DNA from: Flavilitoribacter sp020436695
GTDB taxonomy: Bacteria; Bacteroidota; Bacteroidia; Chitinophagales; Saprospiraceae
Direction of reading: 5' to 3'
NCBI GenBank assembly: GCA_041392665.1
Contig: JAWKLQ010000002.1
Span: 62,001-126,000 of the forward strand
DNA: 64,000 nt
In this document: piece by piece, positions 52,999 through 62,082 of the stretch
Numbering within the stretch: the stretch's first letter is position 1
Layout: the number at the start of each line of letters is the position of its first letter
Notes under the pieces: generated by a model
Database searches by the model: none
Told to the model about the DNA's origin: nothing
The model's input: only the letters and a program-made list of their open reading frames with translations
Translations under genes and position numbers: made by a program

Positions 52999-55629
52999 AT
53001 GTCTGGATTCGGCGAAACAAAAAACGTACTGATGCATTCTTCCATTATTGCCGGAAGAGATGCACATGTAGGTGACAACATTACCAATGTAACGGTAGCC
53101 AAACCGGTTTTTTCTGAAATAAACCTCGAAGCCTACGAGGGAGGAGATGAGTACGTCAGCCCCAGGTTTACCGGCCAATTGGTCAGCATCATACAGGCCA
53201 TGAAAGGTGGGAAAATGATCGTACTGACCGGATTCTACGGTTTTGACAAAGCTGGTTTCACCAAACATCTGGCTGCCGCGCTGGCCGAAGACTATGAAGG
53301 AATGGGCAAAGAGCTGGTGGCCAGAGAATGTCAGATCACATCTAATTTTTACGATATATCTTCGGCCATCCGTGAGAATGAAGACGATTGCATTTTTGTG
53401 TTGAACAATCTGATCCCCAAGGATGTCAACCACGATCTGAGCAAACTCCAGAAAGCGGCTCAGGCATCCTCACATTTGATCATTATTCTGGCCAGCACCA
53501 ATCTGCCGCTCAGTGCCTGGAAAGACCCAAATGCAGATTACTGGTACCGGATAGATGCAGACGGTCTTTACCACGGAACTACACAGATCGTCCCCGGTAT
53601 TTACCAAAAGCCGAAGTTGTTGCGCCATCTGACCAAAGCTTGCGACCAGCGTGGGCTGGATGATTATAAAGAAAACTTAAAAATAGAATTCGGCAAGCTG
53701 ATCCCTACCCCGATCAATACCCCGGAGCAGATTGCGCTATTTCTTGATCTTTTTGCCAAGTCGCCGAAAGAGAATGAGAAGAAGATCGCGGAACTGGTTG
53801 CCAAATCCAGTTACAATGACAAGCTGTTGCAAAAATGGTTTGATTCGTTACCGGAAGATAAAGAACTCATCGCTCTGGGTATGACCCTGCTGAACGGTAT
53901 GTACGCAGATCAGTTCTTTGTGGTCATGCAAACGCTCGGCAAAGATGCCTGGGATAGCTTCCGGCCGGTTTCGGCATTGGACTACAACAACTTAACTACA
54001 CTGCTGCATTTTTTCAGCTTCACCAGTGGTGATTCCCCTACCCTGGAAGCCAAATTCCCCAACCAGCGATTCCAGACCCTGCAAAGCATCTGGCCCAACT
54101 ACCAGCGAAGGATCATCTCCGCCCTGCCGGTGCTGGTAAAACTGGCCATTAAAAGCGTAAGTGGAGAGATCACTTCCTGGGAACTATTCGGAGACCGGGA
54201 TAAGCGCATCCGCTTACGCGAAGTACTCGGCGAGATATTCAGCGATCTGGGGCGTTTATCACCTCAGGCCGTAGAACCCTGGCTGCTGCAACTTGCAGCT
54301 CATGGAAATGTCGGTGTACAACTGGTAGCTGCCCGGGCGCTGGCACAATGGCGAGAACCATATGAAGATCCCGAAAGCGGGAAAACCGTGAATAAAGAGG
54401 AAGCTCTTTTTTCATTCCTCAACAAGTGGCATAAGGAAAGCCGTAAATCCGGTAGCAGGATCATGCGCTTTCGCCGCTCCGTCCTGGATGAGGAGGATGG
54501 ATCACGAAATTCAATGACCGCATACGTTAGGGCTACGATCTTGCTCACGCTCGGTTATGCCTCTGTTTATGACAATACCAATTCACTCAATCCGGAAATT
54601 CTTGAGCTGGTTATAAAATTTGCAAAAGACCGGAATCAACTGGTCATTCGGCGCCTGCAGGATACCCTTTACCTGCTTATACGAAATCACCCCTGGCAGA
54701 TAGGCGACAAGCTGTTCGACCTGGGAGGCGGAGGCAAAGTAATATTCAATCCACTCCTGCCCTTAGAAGAATACGCCGGGGCGATCGCCGCCGGGCTGGC
54801 GGATGCCTATCCGGAATCCCCCGCTGACGTCGAAGCGCTTTTGGAGGATTGGTACTCCTATTGCAATGTCAACCGGCCCAAATATACCAATGTTGAGAAA
54901 CTGGAATACCGGGAGAAAATACTGGCAACGGTTGTGTTGAGCTACCGGTTTCTCCCCTTAAAGGAGACCTTAAAACTGTCGTTGGATCATGTGGCCGATC
55001 AAATCGAAGACCTGAGAAACAAAGAGCATCACCCAGCCATACGATCTGTTTTGCTGGATGCCATCCTCGACCTCTACGCCAAGTATTTTACAGATATGGA
55101 GGCAAGGCACAGCAAGAAGATCCCCAAGATGGATATCGAAGAGCGAAAACGGGCGGCGCAGTATTTCCGATGGGAGTATCTGAACCAGCGCAAAGAACTG
55201 GCCGGTGGAGATTATGAAGTGAAATTTGAGGGGATCCGGATGGAAAGCTGGCGAGAGCAGGAAGAACGGCCGCTCACCGATATCGAAAATACACTCGTAA
55301 AATGGATCGGCAGTAAGAACGAGAATATCATGAGGATCGCTTTACAATCTTTCATCGAATTGTCCAAGGTGGAAGCCTGGGAGGAACAGGAAGTACAGAA
55401 CTATCTACAGGAAATAGAAGAAAAACATAAGGCCAAGTACAAAACGGAGCTCCGGACGTATGACGACAGCGTAAGGAAGGGATTGTGGGTCAGCATTCGA
55501 AATCTGTTCGGAGGCGGCAATAAAATTAAGGATGAACTGATGGCCATCGCCAAGGAAGATGAAGAAATGGGTGAATTGCAAGTGAAGATCCTCAAGGAAA
55601 AATTTAAGCGCGTAGGCTTCACAATTTGA
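52999..55629 (+). CDS. Large STAND-like protein with degenerate P-loop and HEAT-like repeats
   Basis: This 876-aa protein has an N-terminal VLMHSSIIAGRDAHVGDNIT motif, a short glycine-rich element often found before the NTPase module of STAND and effector-associated proteins. The NTPase-like region (about 60-230) shows MIVLTGFYGFDKAGFTKHLA where a Walker A would be (no GK[ST]), then CIFVLNN and a LIIILAS strand. The rest is helical repeats (GVQLVAARALAQWREPYEDP). It may have lost ATPase activity and act as a scaffold or sensor. It is placed between the two Hsp70 genes. I do not recognise a named family. Confidence 0.65.
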   Translation: MSGFGETKNVLMHSSIIAGRDAHVGDNITNVTVAKPVFSEINLEAYEGGDEYVSPRFTGQLVSIIQAMKGGKMIVLTGFYGFDKAGFTKHLAAALAEDYEGMGKELVARECQITSNFYDISSAIRENEDDCIFVLNNLIPKDVNHDLSKLQKAAQASSHLIIILASTNLPLSAWKDPNADYWYRIDADGLYHGTTQIVPGIYQKPKLLRHLTKACDQRGLDDYKENLKIEFGKLIPTPINTPEQIALFLDLFAKSPKENEKKIAELVAKSSYNDKLLQKWFDSLPEDKELIALGMTLLNGMYADQFFVVMQTLGKDAWDSFRPVSALDYNNLTTLLHFFSFTSGDSPTLEAKFPNQRFQTLQSIWPNYQRRIISALPVLVKLAIKSVSGEITSWELFGDRDKRIRLREVLGEIFSDLGRLSPQAVEPWLLQLAAHGNVGVQLVAARALAQWREPYEDPESGKTVNKEEALFSFLNKWHKESRKSGSRIMRFRRSVLDEEDGSRNSMTAYVRATILLTLGYASVYDNTNSLNPEILELVIKFAKDRNQLVIRRLQDTLYLLIRNHPWQIGDKLFDLGGGGKVIFNPLLPLEEYAGAIAAGLADAYPESPADVEALLEDWYSYCNVNRPKYTNVEKLEYREKILATVVLSYRFLPLKETLKLSLDHVADQIEDLRNKEHHPAIRSVLLDAILDLYAKYFTDMEARHSKKIPKMDIEERKRAAQYFRWEYLNQRKELAGGDYEVKFEGIRMESWREQEERPLTDIENTLVKWIGSKNENIMRIALQSFIELSKVEAWEEQEVQNYLQEIEEKHKAKYKTELRTYDDSVRKGLWVSIRNLFGGGNKIKDELMAIAKEDEEMGELQVKILKEKFKRVGFTI

Positions 55630-55655
55630 CCATTGAACTTATAAACAATAATAAC

Positions 55656-57743
55656 ATGCATACAACCATCGGTATCGATCTGGGAACAACCTTTTCCGCC
55701 ATTGCTTCGGTTGACCAAACCGGACGGGCGGTTGTGCTGAAAAATGAAAATGATGAAGTGCTAACCCCATCAGTGATCTGGTTCAATGAAGACAGCCCGG
55801 TTGTTGGAGCGGAAGCCAAAGAAATGCAGGCTATGGGAGAAGAAGAAATAGCCTCTTTTTTCAAACGCAGCATGGGAGATCCTTATTTCTCCCTGCATTT
55901 CTTTGATAAAGACTATTCGGCCCAGGATCTGTCGGCAATACTACTCAAAAAGCTTAAAGCCAGTGCCGAAGCAGCCCTAGGGACAGTGGTTGAGAAGGCC
56001 GTGATCACGGTGCCGGCATACTTCAATAATGCGCAGCGGGAAGCCACCATCGAAGCGGGCCGGACCGCCGGACTGGACGTCCTGCGCATCATCAATGAGC
56101 CGACAGCAGCAGCTATCGCGTTTGGGCTCAATCAACAGGTCAATGAACAAACCATCCTGGTGTACGATCTGGGAGGCGGTACATTTGACGTCACCATCAT
56201 GCAGCTCACTTCCGATGAGATACGGGTGCTCGGCACCGACGGCGACCACGAACTAGGCGGAAAAAACTGGGACGACCGCATCATCAATTGGACCGCGCAG
56301 CAATTTGAGGAAGAGTTCGGAGTAGATCCCTTATCGGATTCGCTCACCTTCAACGAGCTGCTCGTACGGGCGGAAAATGCTAAAAAACAATTGTCGGCGC
56401 GCGACGTTACCCGCATTTCCATTACCCACGGCGGAGAAAAAGGAAAGTACGACCTGTCTGTAAGTACATTTGAAGAGCTAACAAGTGACCTCCTGGAAAG
56501 AACCCAGATGCTGGTTGAGCGCCTGCTCGACGAGATTCGGCTCAGTTGGAAAGATATTGACGGAGTACTGCTGGTCGGGGGGTCCACCCGCATGCCCATG
56601 GTGGCCAAATGGATCAGGGAAATGACCGGTCAGGATCCGCTTCGGGGGGTAAATGTGGATGAGGCAGTAGCCATGGGTGCTGCCCTTCAGGCCGACCTGG
56701 ACGCCAACGGGCCCCGCAAATCGGAAATGTTGAGTCTTGGAAGCAGCCGGAAGATCAGGGATGTCATGAGTCACAGCCTGGGCTTGGTGGCCGAAAATGA
56801 AGACAGGAGCCGGTATCTCAATTCGATCATTATTCCCAAGAACCTGCCTATTCCTTCCGAAGAAACCAGGCCTTACCAGCTCTACACCCGCCCCGGCAAC
56901 CGAAATGAAATGGAAGTACTCATGCTCCAGGGCGAAAATGTACGACCGCTGGATTGCCAGATCATCGGCAGGTACGTCTTCTCGGGGATCGAGCACGAAC
57001 CGGATAAACCCGCCATATTGGACGTTACCTATGCTTATGACAGTAATGGAGTCATCCAGGTAAAAGCCCGGCAACGCCGCACTGCCGCCGAATTGGAAGT
57101 GCAGGTGGAAGCCATTCCGGAGGAACTGGACTGGCTGGATCTTCCACCCACGGAAAGAGACACGATCCCGGCACATCTTTCGCTCATTATCGCGATTGAT
57201 CTGTCCGGCAGTATGAGTGGTTCTCCTTTGCAAAAATCGCAGGAAGCAGCGAAAGACTTTGTCCGGCAGATCGATCTGGCAAATAGTTCGGTAGGCCTGA
57301 TGGTCTTCTCCGATAAGGTACAGATGAGCCAGGAGCTTTGCCAAAACGCCAAATCGCTCTTTCACGGGATCGACGGCTGGACGATCGGTTCGGTAGGCTA
57401 CGGTAATGCAGCGCAACCCTTTACGGAAGCGCGAAACCTTTTGGCGGCGCGCGAAGATCCAAGATTCATCATTGTACTGACCGATGGTATCTGGTACGAC
57501 CAGCCAAAGGCCATCCAGGAAGCCGATAAATGTAAAGCGGACGGCATCGAGATCATCGCCATCGGTTTTAGCGGAGCCGACCGGAAATTCCTGGAGCAGA
57601 TCGCCACTTCGGACGCCAATGCTCTCTACACCAATTTAAGCGATCTGACGGCCTCTTTTTCGAAAATTGCCCAGGTGCTGACCGAGAGTGGGGTTGGCGG
57701 CCCGGAAAAGAAACACGGAAAACTGCGGATCTTTTCCAAATAG
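55656..57743 (+). CDS. Hsp70-vWA fusion protein
   Basis: This 695-aa protein starts at ATG 55656 (MHTTIGIDLGTTFSAIASVD), since the TTG ten codons earlier overlaps the previous stop. It has a full Hsp70 ATPase domain (about 1-370: YDLGGGTFD near 169, NEPTAAAIAFGLN, LVGGSTRMPMV near 306) and a beta substrate domain (about 375-500, SHSLGLVAENEDRSRYLNSI). In place of the helical lid there is a von Willebrand A domain (about 510-685) with an intact metal site: DLSGSMSGS (D515), a Thr in WTIGS and LTDGIW. vWA domains bind protein partners through Mg2+. The fusion links chaperone action to a specific partner. Confidence 0.88.
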   Translation: MHTTIGIDLGTTFSAIASVDQTGRAVVLKNENDEVLTPSVIWFNEDSPVVGAEAKEMQAMGEEEIASFFKRSMGDPYFSLHFFDKDYSAQDLSAILLKKLKASAEAALGTVVEKAVITVPAYFNNAQREATIEAGRTAGLDVLRIINEPTAAAIAFGLNQQVNEQTILVYDLGGGTFDVTIMQLTSDEIRVLGTDGDHELGGKNWDDRIINWTAQQFEEEFGVDPLSDSLTFNELLVRAENAKKQLSARDVTRISITHGGEKGKYDLSVSTFEELTSDLLERTQMLVERLLDEIRLSWKDIDGVLLVGGSTRMPMVAKWIREMTGQDPLRGVNVDEAVAMGAALQADLDANGPRKSEMLSLGSSRKIRDVMSHSLGLVAENEDRSRYLNSIIIPKNLPIPSEETRPYQLYTRPGNRNEMEVLMLQGENVRPLDCQIIGRYVFSGIEHEPDKPAILDVTYAYDSNGVIQVKARQRRTAAELEVQVEAIPEELDWLDLPPTERDTIPAHLSLIIAIDLSGSMSGSPLQKSQEAAKDFVRQIDLANSSVGLMVFSDKVQMSQELCQNAKSLFHGIDGWTIGSVGYGNAAQPFTEARNLLAAREDPRFIIVLTDGIWYDQPKAIQEADKCKADGIEIIAIGFSGADRKFLEQIATSDANALYTNLSDLTASFSKIAQVLTESGVGGPEKKHGKLRIFSK

Positions 57744-57824
57744 ACAAACTCAAAGAAGTCGTATCTAAGATACAAAATAAATCAGGCGGGCAGTAACTAA
57801 TTCAGCTAAACAGAACTACGCATC

Positions 57825-60815
57825 ATGGCCACCATACGAGAAAATTACTATCTGCTTCTTGATCTGGACCCCAGTGTGGAAGACAAAGCCCAGATCGAAG
57901 GAGCCATCAGTAAAAAACAACAGGAATGGGCAAGATTGCGCAACCATCCGGCTAAGGGGACCTGGGCCAAGCAATGCCTGAGTCAGATACCAAAGATCCG
58001 GCGTACCCTGGATGATGCCGAACTGCGAAAAGCAGAAGCGGAAGAAGCCACAAGACAGTTGCACGTTCAGCAAAAAGAGCAATTTACGGAGTTGGATCAG
58101 GCTTTGGCAACCCTGGCATCAAAGAGTTTCATCTACGAAATGGAGATAGAAAAACTGCTCAAACAGAGTGCATTCAAGAGTTTCACCCGGCAGGATATTG
58201 AGAAGCGGATCGAAGTTCCGATAAAAAAAATAGCCGCCCAACCCGAACAGGATGATGTAAAACCCCTGGAAGCGAGTACCGCCAAAAAGATCGAAGAGGA
58301 TCTCAGTATTGTGCAGAAGTCAGATCTCTACGACTTCCTGGAACTGAAGCCCGGCTCGACGTTACGCACCATTGAAGGCCGGATCAACGACCGCTATAAA
58401 GCCCTGCGCGAAAAGTCTGTCAAAGATGCCTTTTATACCGCCACCCAGGAGTTATTGGGTCAATGCCGGCGCATTTTCAAGGACGAAGAAAGCCGCAAGA
58501 GATATCAAAAAACCCTGGATCTCAATCGCTTTTCCTCGCTGAGCAAACTAATCGACATAGCCGGGCTCGACAACGAGATAAGCGCCACCGAATTCGAACA
58601 TCTCGTAAGCGAAGCCGCTACCATGGGGCTGGCCAAAAAGGAAGCGATCACGCATATAAAAAATTATGCCACCCGTAAGCGATGGAGTATACAATTACCG
58701 CCGGATGGTTCCCGGATCGAGCAGGCCATTTCCTGCGGCGTGTGCAATACGCTCAACCCACCCAAAGCCACCAACTGTACCGGTTGCGGTTTTCCCCTCG
58801 AGATCAACTGTCCGGATTGTAAGACCATCAATCCCTCAGGCACCGCCTATTGTTCAAAATGCGGCTATGCCATTGCCGATATGCCTAATGCATTGCCGCT
58901 CATCCGGGATGCCAAAGATGCGCTGGCCGAGGGAAACCACTCAAAGGCAAAGCTCCTGTTCGGACAGGCCAACAATTACTGGAAAAATCACCCGGACATT
59001 GTAGCCGGACGACGAAAAATCGATGAGGACGCAAAAGAGATCCAGGCCATTGTTGAACAGATAGAAGAACTTATCAGGAAAAAACAGTACTATCAGGCCA
59101 GGAGAATATTCTCCCAACTCAGCAAATGGCCCGGTAATGAGTATGCTGATAAGCATCTCGAAAAAAAGATCACGGATCAAATCGATGGAGCTGAAAAATG
59201 GTTGCAGAAAGCACAGAACGCCTCTTCGATTGCCGAAAAAGAGGAAGCATTCTTTCAGGCGGTCAATTTGTGCAAAGACTGCCAGGCAGCTGTCGATGGG
59301 TTGGCTACAATTCCCACCGTTCCACCAAAAGATCTCAGTTTTTCGTTCCAGGATAATTCGGTGCTGCTGTCTTGGCTGGCAGTACCTTCCAAAATTCCCG
59401 TTACATACAAACTGATCCGTAAGGCACGATCCATCCCCACTCATGCTGAAGATGGAGAACTATTGACCGAGACCGCTCAGCTTTCCTTTTTAGATAAAGA
59501 GACTAAAGCGGGCGTCCTGTATTACTATGCCGTTTTTACGCAACGCAACGGGAAACTATCCGCCCGGGCCGCCTGCACTCCCCCCGTGCTCCGGATAGCA
59601 GAAATCCGGCAACTCCGGGCTATTCCCTCCGACGGCAGCATCAGCCTGTTGTGGGAAGCTCCGGAACACACCAGATCCATTGAGGTCTGGTATAAGAAAA
59701 ATAGTGTGCCGGGCCGCCGGGGAGACGGCTCCCAGCTGTCTTCCGTGCGAAAAGACGGAGCGATCCACGAAGGACTTGCCAACGAAGAACAATATGGCTA
59801 CCTGATCGTGGCCGTATACAGCGACAATTCGGGAAAATTACTATATTCCCAAGGAGTATCCATTCAGGCTACGGCTACCCCGCCACCACGGGCCGTCGAA
59901 CATCTGACCGTCAAAAAATCCGCTGAACTGGCGGAGTTAATTTGGGAACAAGTCCCCAATAAGGTCGAAATGTATAGCTCCACCAAAGCATTTCCCTTTC
60001 AACTTTCGGAAATACTACCCTACGCCGAACTGGGAAATATCGGCCGGCTGATCCCGATCCATCAGAAAGGTAAAGTCACGATACGTCTTTCCCAGCATGG
60101 GATCCGATACTTTATGCCGGTAACGATTAAAGGGCAGTTAGCCGTGGTCGGTAAACAGGTTGCCGTTTGTTTTTTGGAAGAAGTAAAAGACCTAAAAGCA
60201 AACGTAAACAATGATAAAGTGCATCTGACCTGGTCCTGGCCCAAAGGTGCAGAAAAAGTAGAAGTGCTTTATGGTGATCCATTCGCCATCGACTCCGGGC
60301 TGCCGTTTACCGTCAGCAAGCAGGACTATGACCGCGAGCAGGAAGGTTTCACCATAGATTCCTCCATGGCCGGTTATCCCGAAGTGCTCATCAGAGTACG
60401 TACCATTTTGGAAAGACCTGATTCGGTCATAGAATATTCGCAGGGTACAGAGTTACGTATTAAGGTCAAAAAGACCCGGATCCAGCTGGCGATCCAAAAA
60501 CAGGGGCTGACTTCACTTTTTTCTAAAAATATAAAGTTCGAGGTCCGGCTGGAGATCGATGGCTGGCTGGAGGAGACCCTGCAATTGGTGGTAAAGGAAA
60601 ATAATCGGCTGATATCCTATAAGGACCCGGATCGCCAGGTGCTAAGAGAATTCAGCAGTAGCGATTTCATGGGCTCCAATGCGATCTCTACCATTTGTCA
60701 GTACCGGCCAAAGAATAAAGGTGTGAAAAACCTCTTTTTTAGCCTCATCCCGAATGACCCCGGGGCCAAGGATAACCTGGAGGTACAGGGAAACGGTCAA
60801 AAAATTACCTTATAA
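57825..60815 (+). CDS. J-like, zinc-ribbon and Fn3-like repeat protein
   Basis: The start of this 996-aa protein (ENYYLLLDLDPSVEDKAQIE) has the layout of a J domain, but the catalytic HPD is HPA (H41-P42-A43-K44). A second J-like unit (SDLYDFLELKPGSTLRTIEG) near residues 165-230 lacks any HPD. Two zinc ribbons follow at about 305-350: CGVCNT..CTGCG and CPDCKT..CSKCG. Next come a TPR-like helical region (about 360-480) and at least four Fn3-like beta domains (KDLSFSFQDNSVLLSW, IRQLRAIPSDGSISLLWEAP). The role is probably to bind the Hsp70s and other partners without stimulating ATP hydrolysis. It is 11 nt before the GTPase gene. Confidence 0.75.
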   Translation: MATIRENYYLLLDLDPSVEDKAQIEGAISKKQQEWARLRNHPAKGTWAKQCLSQIPKIRRTLDDAELRKAEAEEATRQLHVQQKEQFTELDQALATLASKSFIYEMEIEKLLKQSAFKSFTRQDIEKRIEVPIKKIAAQPEQDDVKPLEASTAKKIEEDLSIVQKSDLYDFLELKPGSTLRTIEGRINDRYKALREKSVKDAFYTATQELLGQCRRIFKDEESRKRYQKTLDLNRFSSLSKLIDIAGLDNEISATEFEHLVSEAATMGLAKKEAITHIKNYATRKRWSIQLPPDGSRIEQAISCGVCNTLNPPKATNCTGCGFPLEINCPDCKTINPSGTAYCSKCGYAIADMPNALPLIRDAKDALAEGNHSKAKLLFGQANNYWKNHPDIVAGRRKIDEDAKEIQAIVEQIEELIRKKQYYQARRIFSQLSKWPGNEYADKHLEKKITDQIDGAEKWLQKAQNASSIAEKEEAFFQAVNLCKDCQAAVDGLATIPTVPPKDLSFSFQDNSVLLSWLAVPSKIPVTYKLIRKARSIPTHAEDGELLTETAQLSFLDKETKAGVLYYYAVFTQRNGKLSARAACTPPVLRIAEIRQLRAIPSDGSISLLWEAPEHTRSIEVWYKKNSVPGRRGDGSQLSSVRKDGAIHEGLANEEQYGYLIVAVYSDNSGKLLYSQGVSIQATATPPPRAVEHLTVKKSAELAELIWEQVPNKVEMYSSTKAFPFQLSEILPYAELGNIGRLIPIHQKGKVTIRLSQHGIRYFMPVTIKGQLAVVGKQVAVCFLEEVKDLKANVNNDKVHLTWSWPKGAEKVEVLYGDPFAIDSGLPFTVSKQDYDREQEGFTIDSSMAGYPEVLIRVRTILERPDSVIEYSQGTELRIKVKKTRIQLAIQKQGLTSLFSKNIKFEVRLEIDGWLEETLQLVVKENNRLISYKDPDRQVLREFSSSDFMGSNAISTICQYRPKNKGVKNLFFSLIPNDPGAKDNLEVQGNGQKITL

Positions 60816-60826
60816 AACATATAGAA

Positions 60827-62062
60827 ATGGCATTTACCTGTCCATACTGTTACGAAAAATTCTCTCGAGATGAATTTGAATTTCGCTGTGAGAGCTTTAC
60901 TTCCACTGCCTGTCAGGAAGAAGACCCGAAACTGGCCAGGTATTTTGGAGTCCCCCACTATCTGGCCAACCGGGTAATACCGAACAAAAGCTGGCGCGAT
61001 GTCATGACCAAAAAAAGCCTGTGGAAGGCATTTGGTAAAATGTCCAGAATGCTGGTCGTCCCGGATGAAGTCAAATGTGACCGTTGCGGAGGCCCTTCCC
61101 GGAAAAAGATCTGTCCTCGTTGTCACAACGAATTGCCCACCTATTTCCATAAAGCCGAGAGTCATATTATCTCCGTCATTGGGGCCCGGGGAAGTGGTAA
61201 GACCCATTATATTACCGTGCTGATCCACGAATTGCTAAAACGTGGATATAAGCTGGATATTTCTACCATTCCTCAGGATGTAGGAGAAGACCGTAGTAAA
61301 GTAACCAGTAAGCGATATAGCGAGGAATACAAACGTCCATTACTGGACAGGGGGGAGGAACTCACTAAAACTACCATTGCCAAAGATCTCAACCCCCTGA
61401 TCTACCAGATCACCAGTAGTCAGAAGGGCTTTGGCAAAACCAAAGCGTTATACCTCGTTTTCTACGATACTGCCGGAGAAAATTTCCACGATGATCAGGA
61501 ACTAAAAAAACTGGCCAATTACGTAGCTAATTCGTCTGGTATCATCTTTCTACTGGATACCTTCCAGATACCTCATATCAAGAATAGTCTTCGGAGTGCC
61601 GGCAATGCGATCACCGAAAGCGGCATTGATTTTCAGGGGGTATTCCAGCAAGTTTACAACCTTTTGGAAAAGCAAGGGCTGGTAAAACTGAAAGCCCGCA
61701 GCCCGGTGCCGATTGCACTGACTTTCAGCAAAATAGACGAAGTGATCAGGAATAACCTGCTGGATGATGACATCGAAGATTTCAGTATCCGTAAAAACAG
61801 CAAATATCTGGAAGAGGGATTTTACGACCAGGCGGAACTCGAAGAGGTAAGCCACGACATGCGAAGCTTACTGACCTTATGGGAGGAAGAAGGTTTTATT
61901 GCGGGCGTAGAAAGCAAGTTCTCCCAAACCGCTTACTTCGGCGTCTCCGCTTTGGGTGCCACTCCAAAGGGAGGAAAGATCGAAGATGTCCGCCCTCTCC
62001 GGGTACTCGATCCACTCGTCTGGATACTGGATAAGATCGGCTTCGCACTTCCCAAAAAATAG
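60827..62062 (+). CDS. Zinc-ribbon GTPase (DO-GTPase2-like)
   Basis: In this 411-aa protein the N-terminus carries two zinc ribbons (CPYC near residue 5, then CDRCGG..CPRC near 86-103). The P-loop GTPase domain follows, with Walker A GARGSGKTHY (119-126), G3 YDTAGENF (DTAGE 214-218), G4 FSKIDEV (SKID 301-304, in place of NKxD) and G5 GVSALGA near 370. The DTAGE plus SKID combination and the zinc ribbons match what I recall of the double-GTPase-2 family found beside GTPase-associated proteins in conflict systems. It probably acts as a switch. It ends 20 nt before the next gene. Confidence 0.78.
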   Translation: MAFTCPYCYEKFSRDEFEFRCESFTSTACQEEDPKLARYFGVPHYLANRVIPNKSWRDVMTKKSLWKAFGKMSRMLVVPDEVKCDRCGGPSRKKICPRCHNELPTYFHKAESHIISVIGARGSGKTHYITVLIHELLKRGYKLDISTIPQDVGEDRSKVTSKRYSEEYKRPLLDRGEELTKTTIAKDLNPLIYQITSSQKGFGKTKALYLVFYDTAGENFHDDQELKKLANYVANSSGIIFLLDTFQIPHIKNSLRSAGNAITESGIDFQGVFQQVYNLLEKQGLVKLKARSPVPIALTFSKIDEVIRNNLLDDDIEDFSIRKNSKYLEEGFYDQAELEEVSHDMRSLLTLWEEEGFIAGVESKFSQTAYFGVSALGATPKGGKIEDVRPLRVLDPLVWILDKIGFALPKK

Positions 62063-62082
62063 ATCCTGATAAAAAATATACC

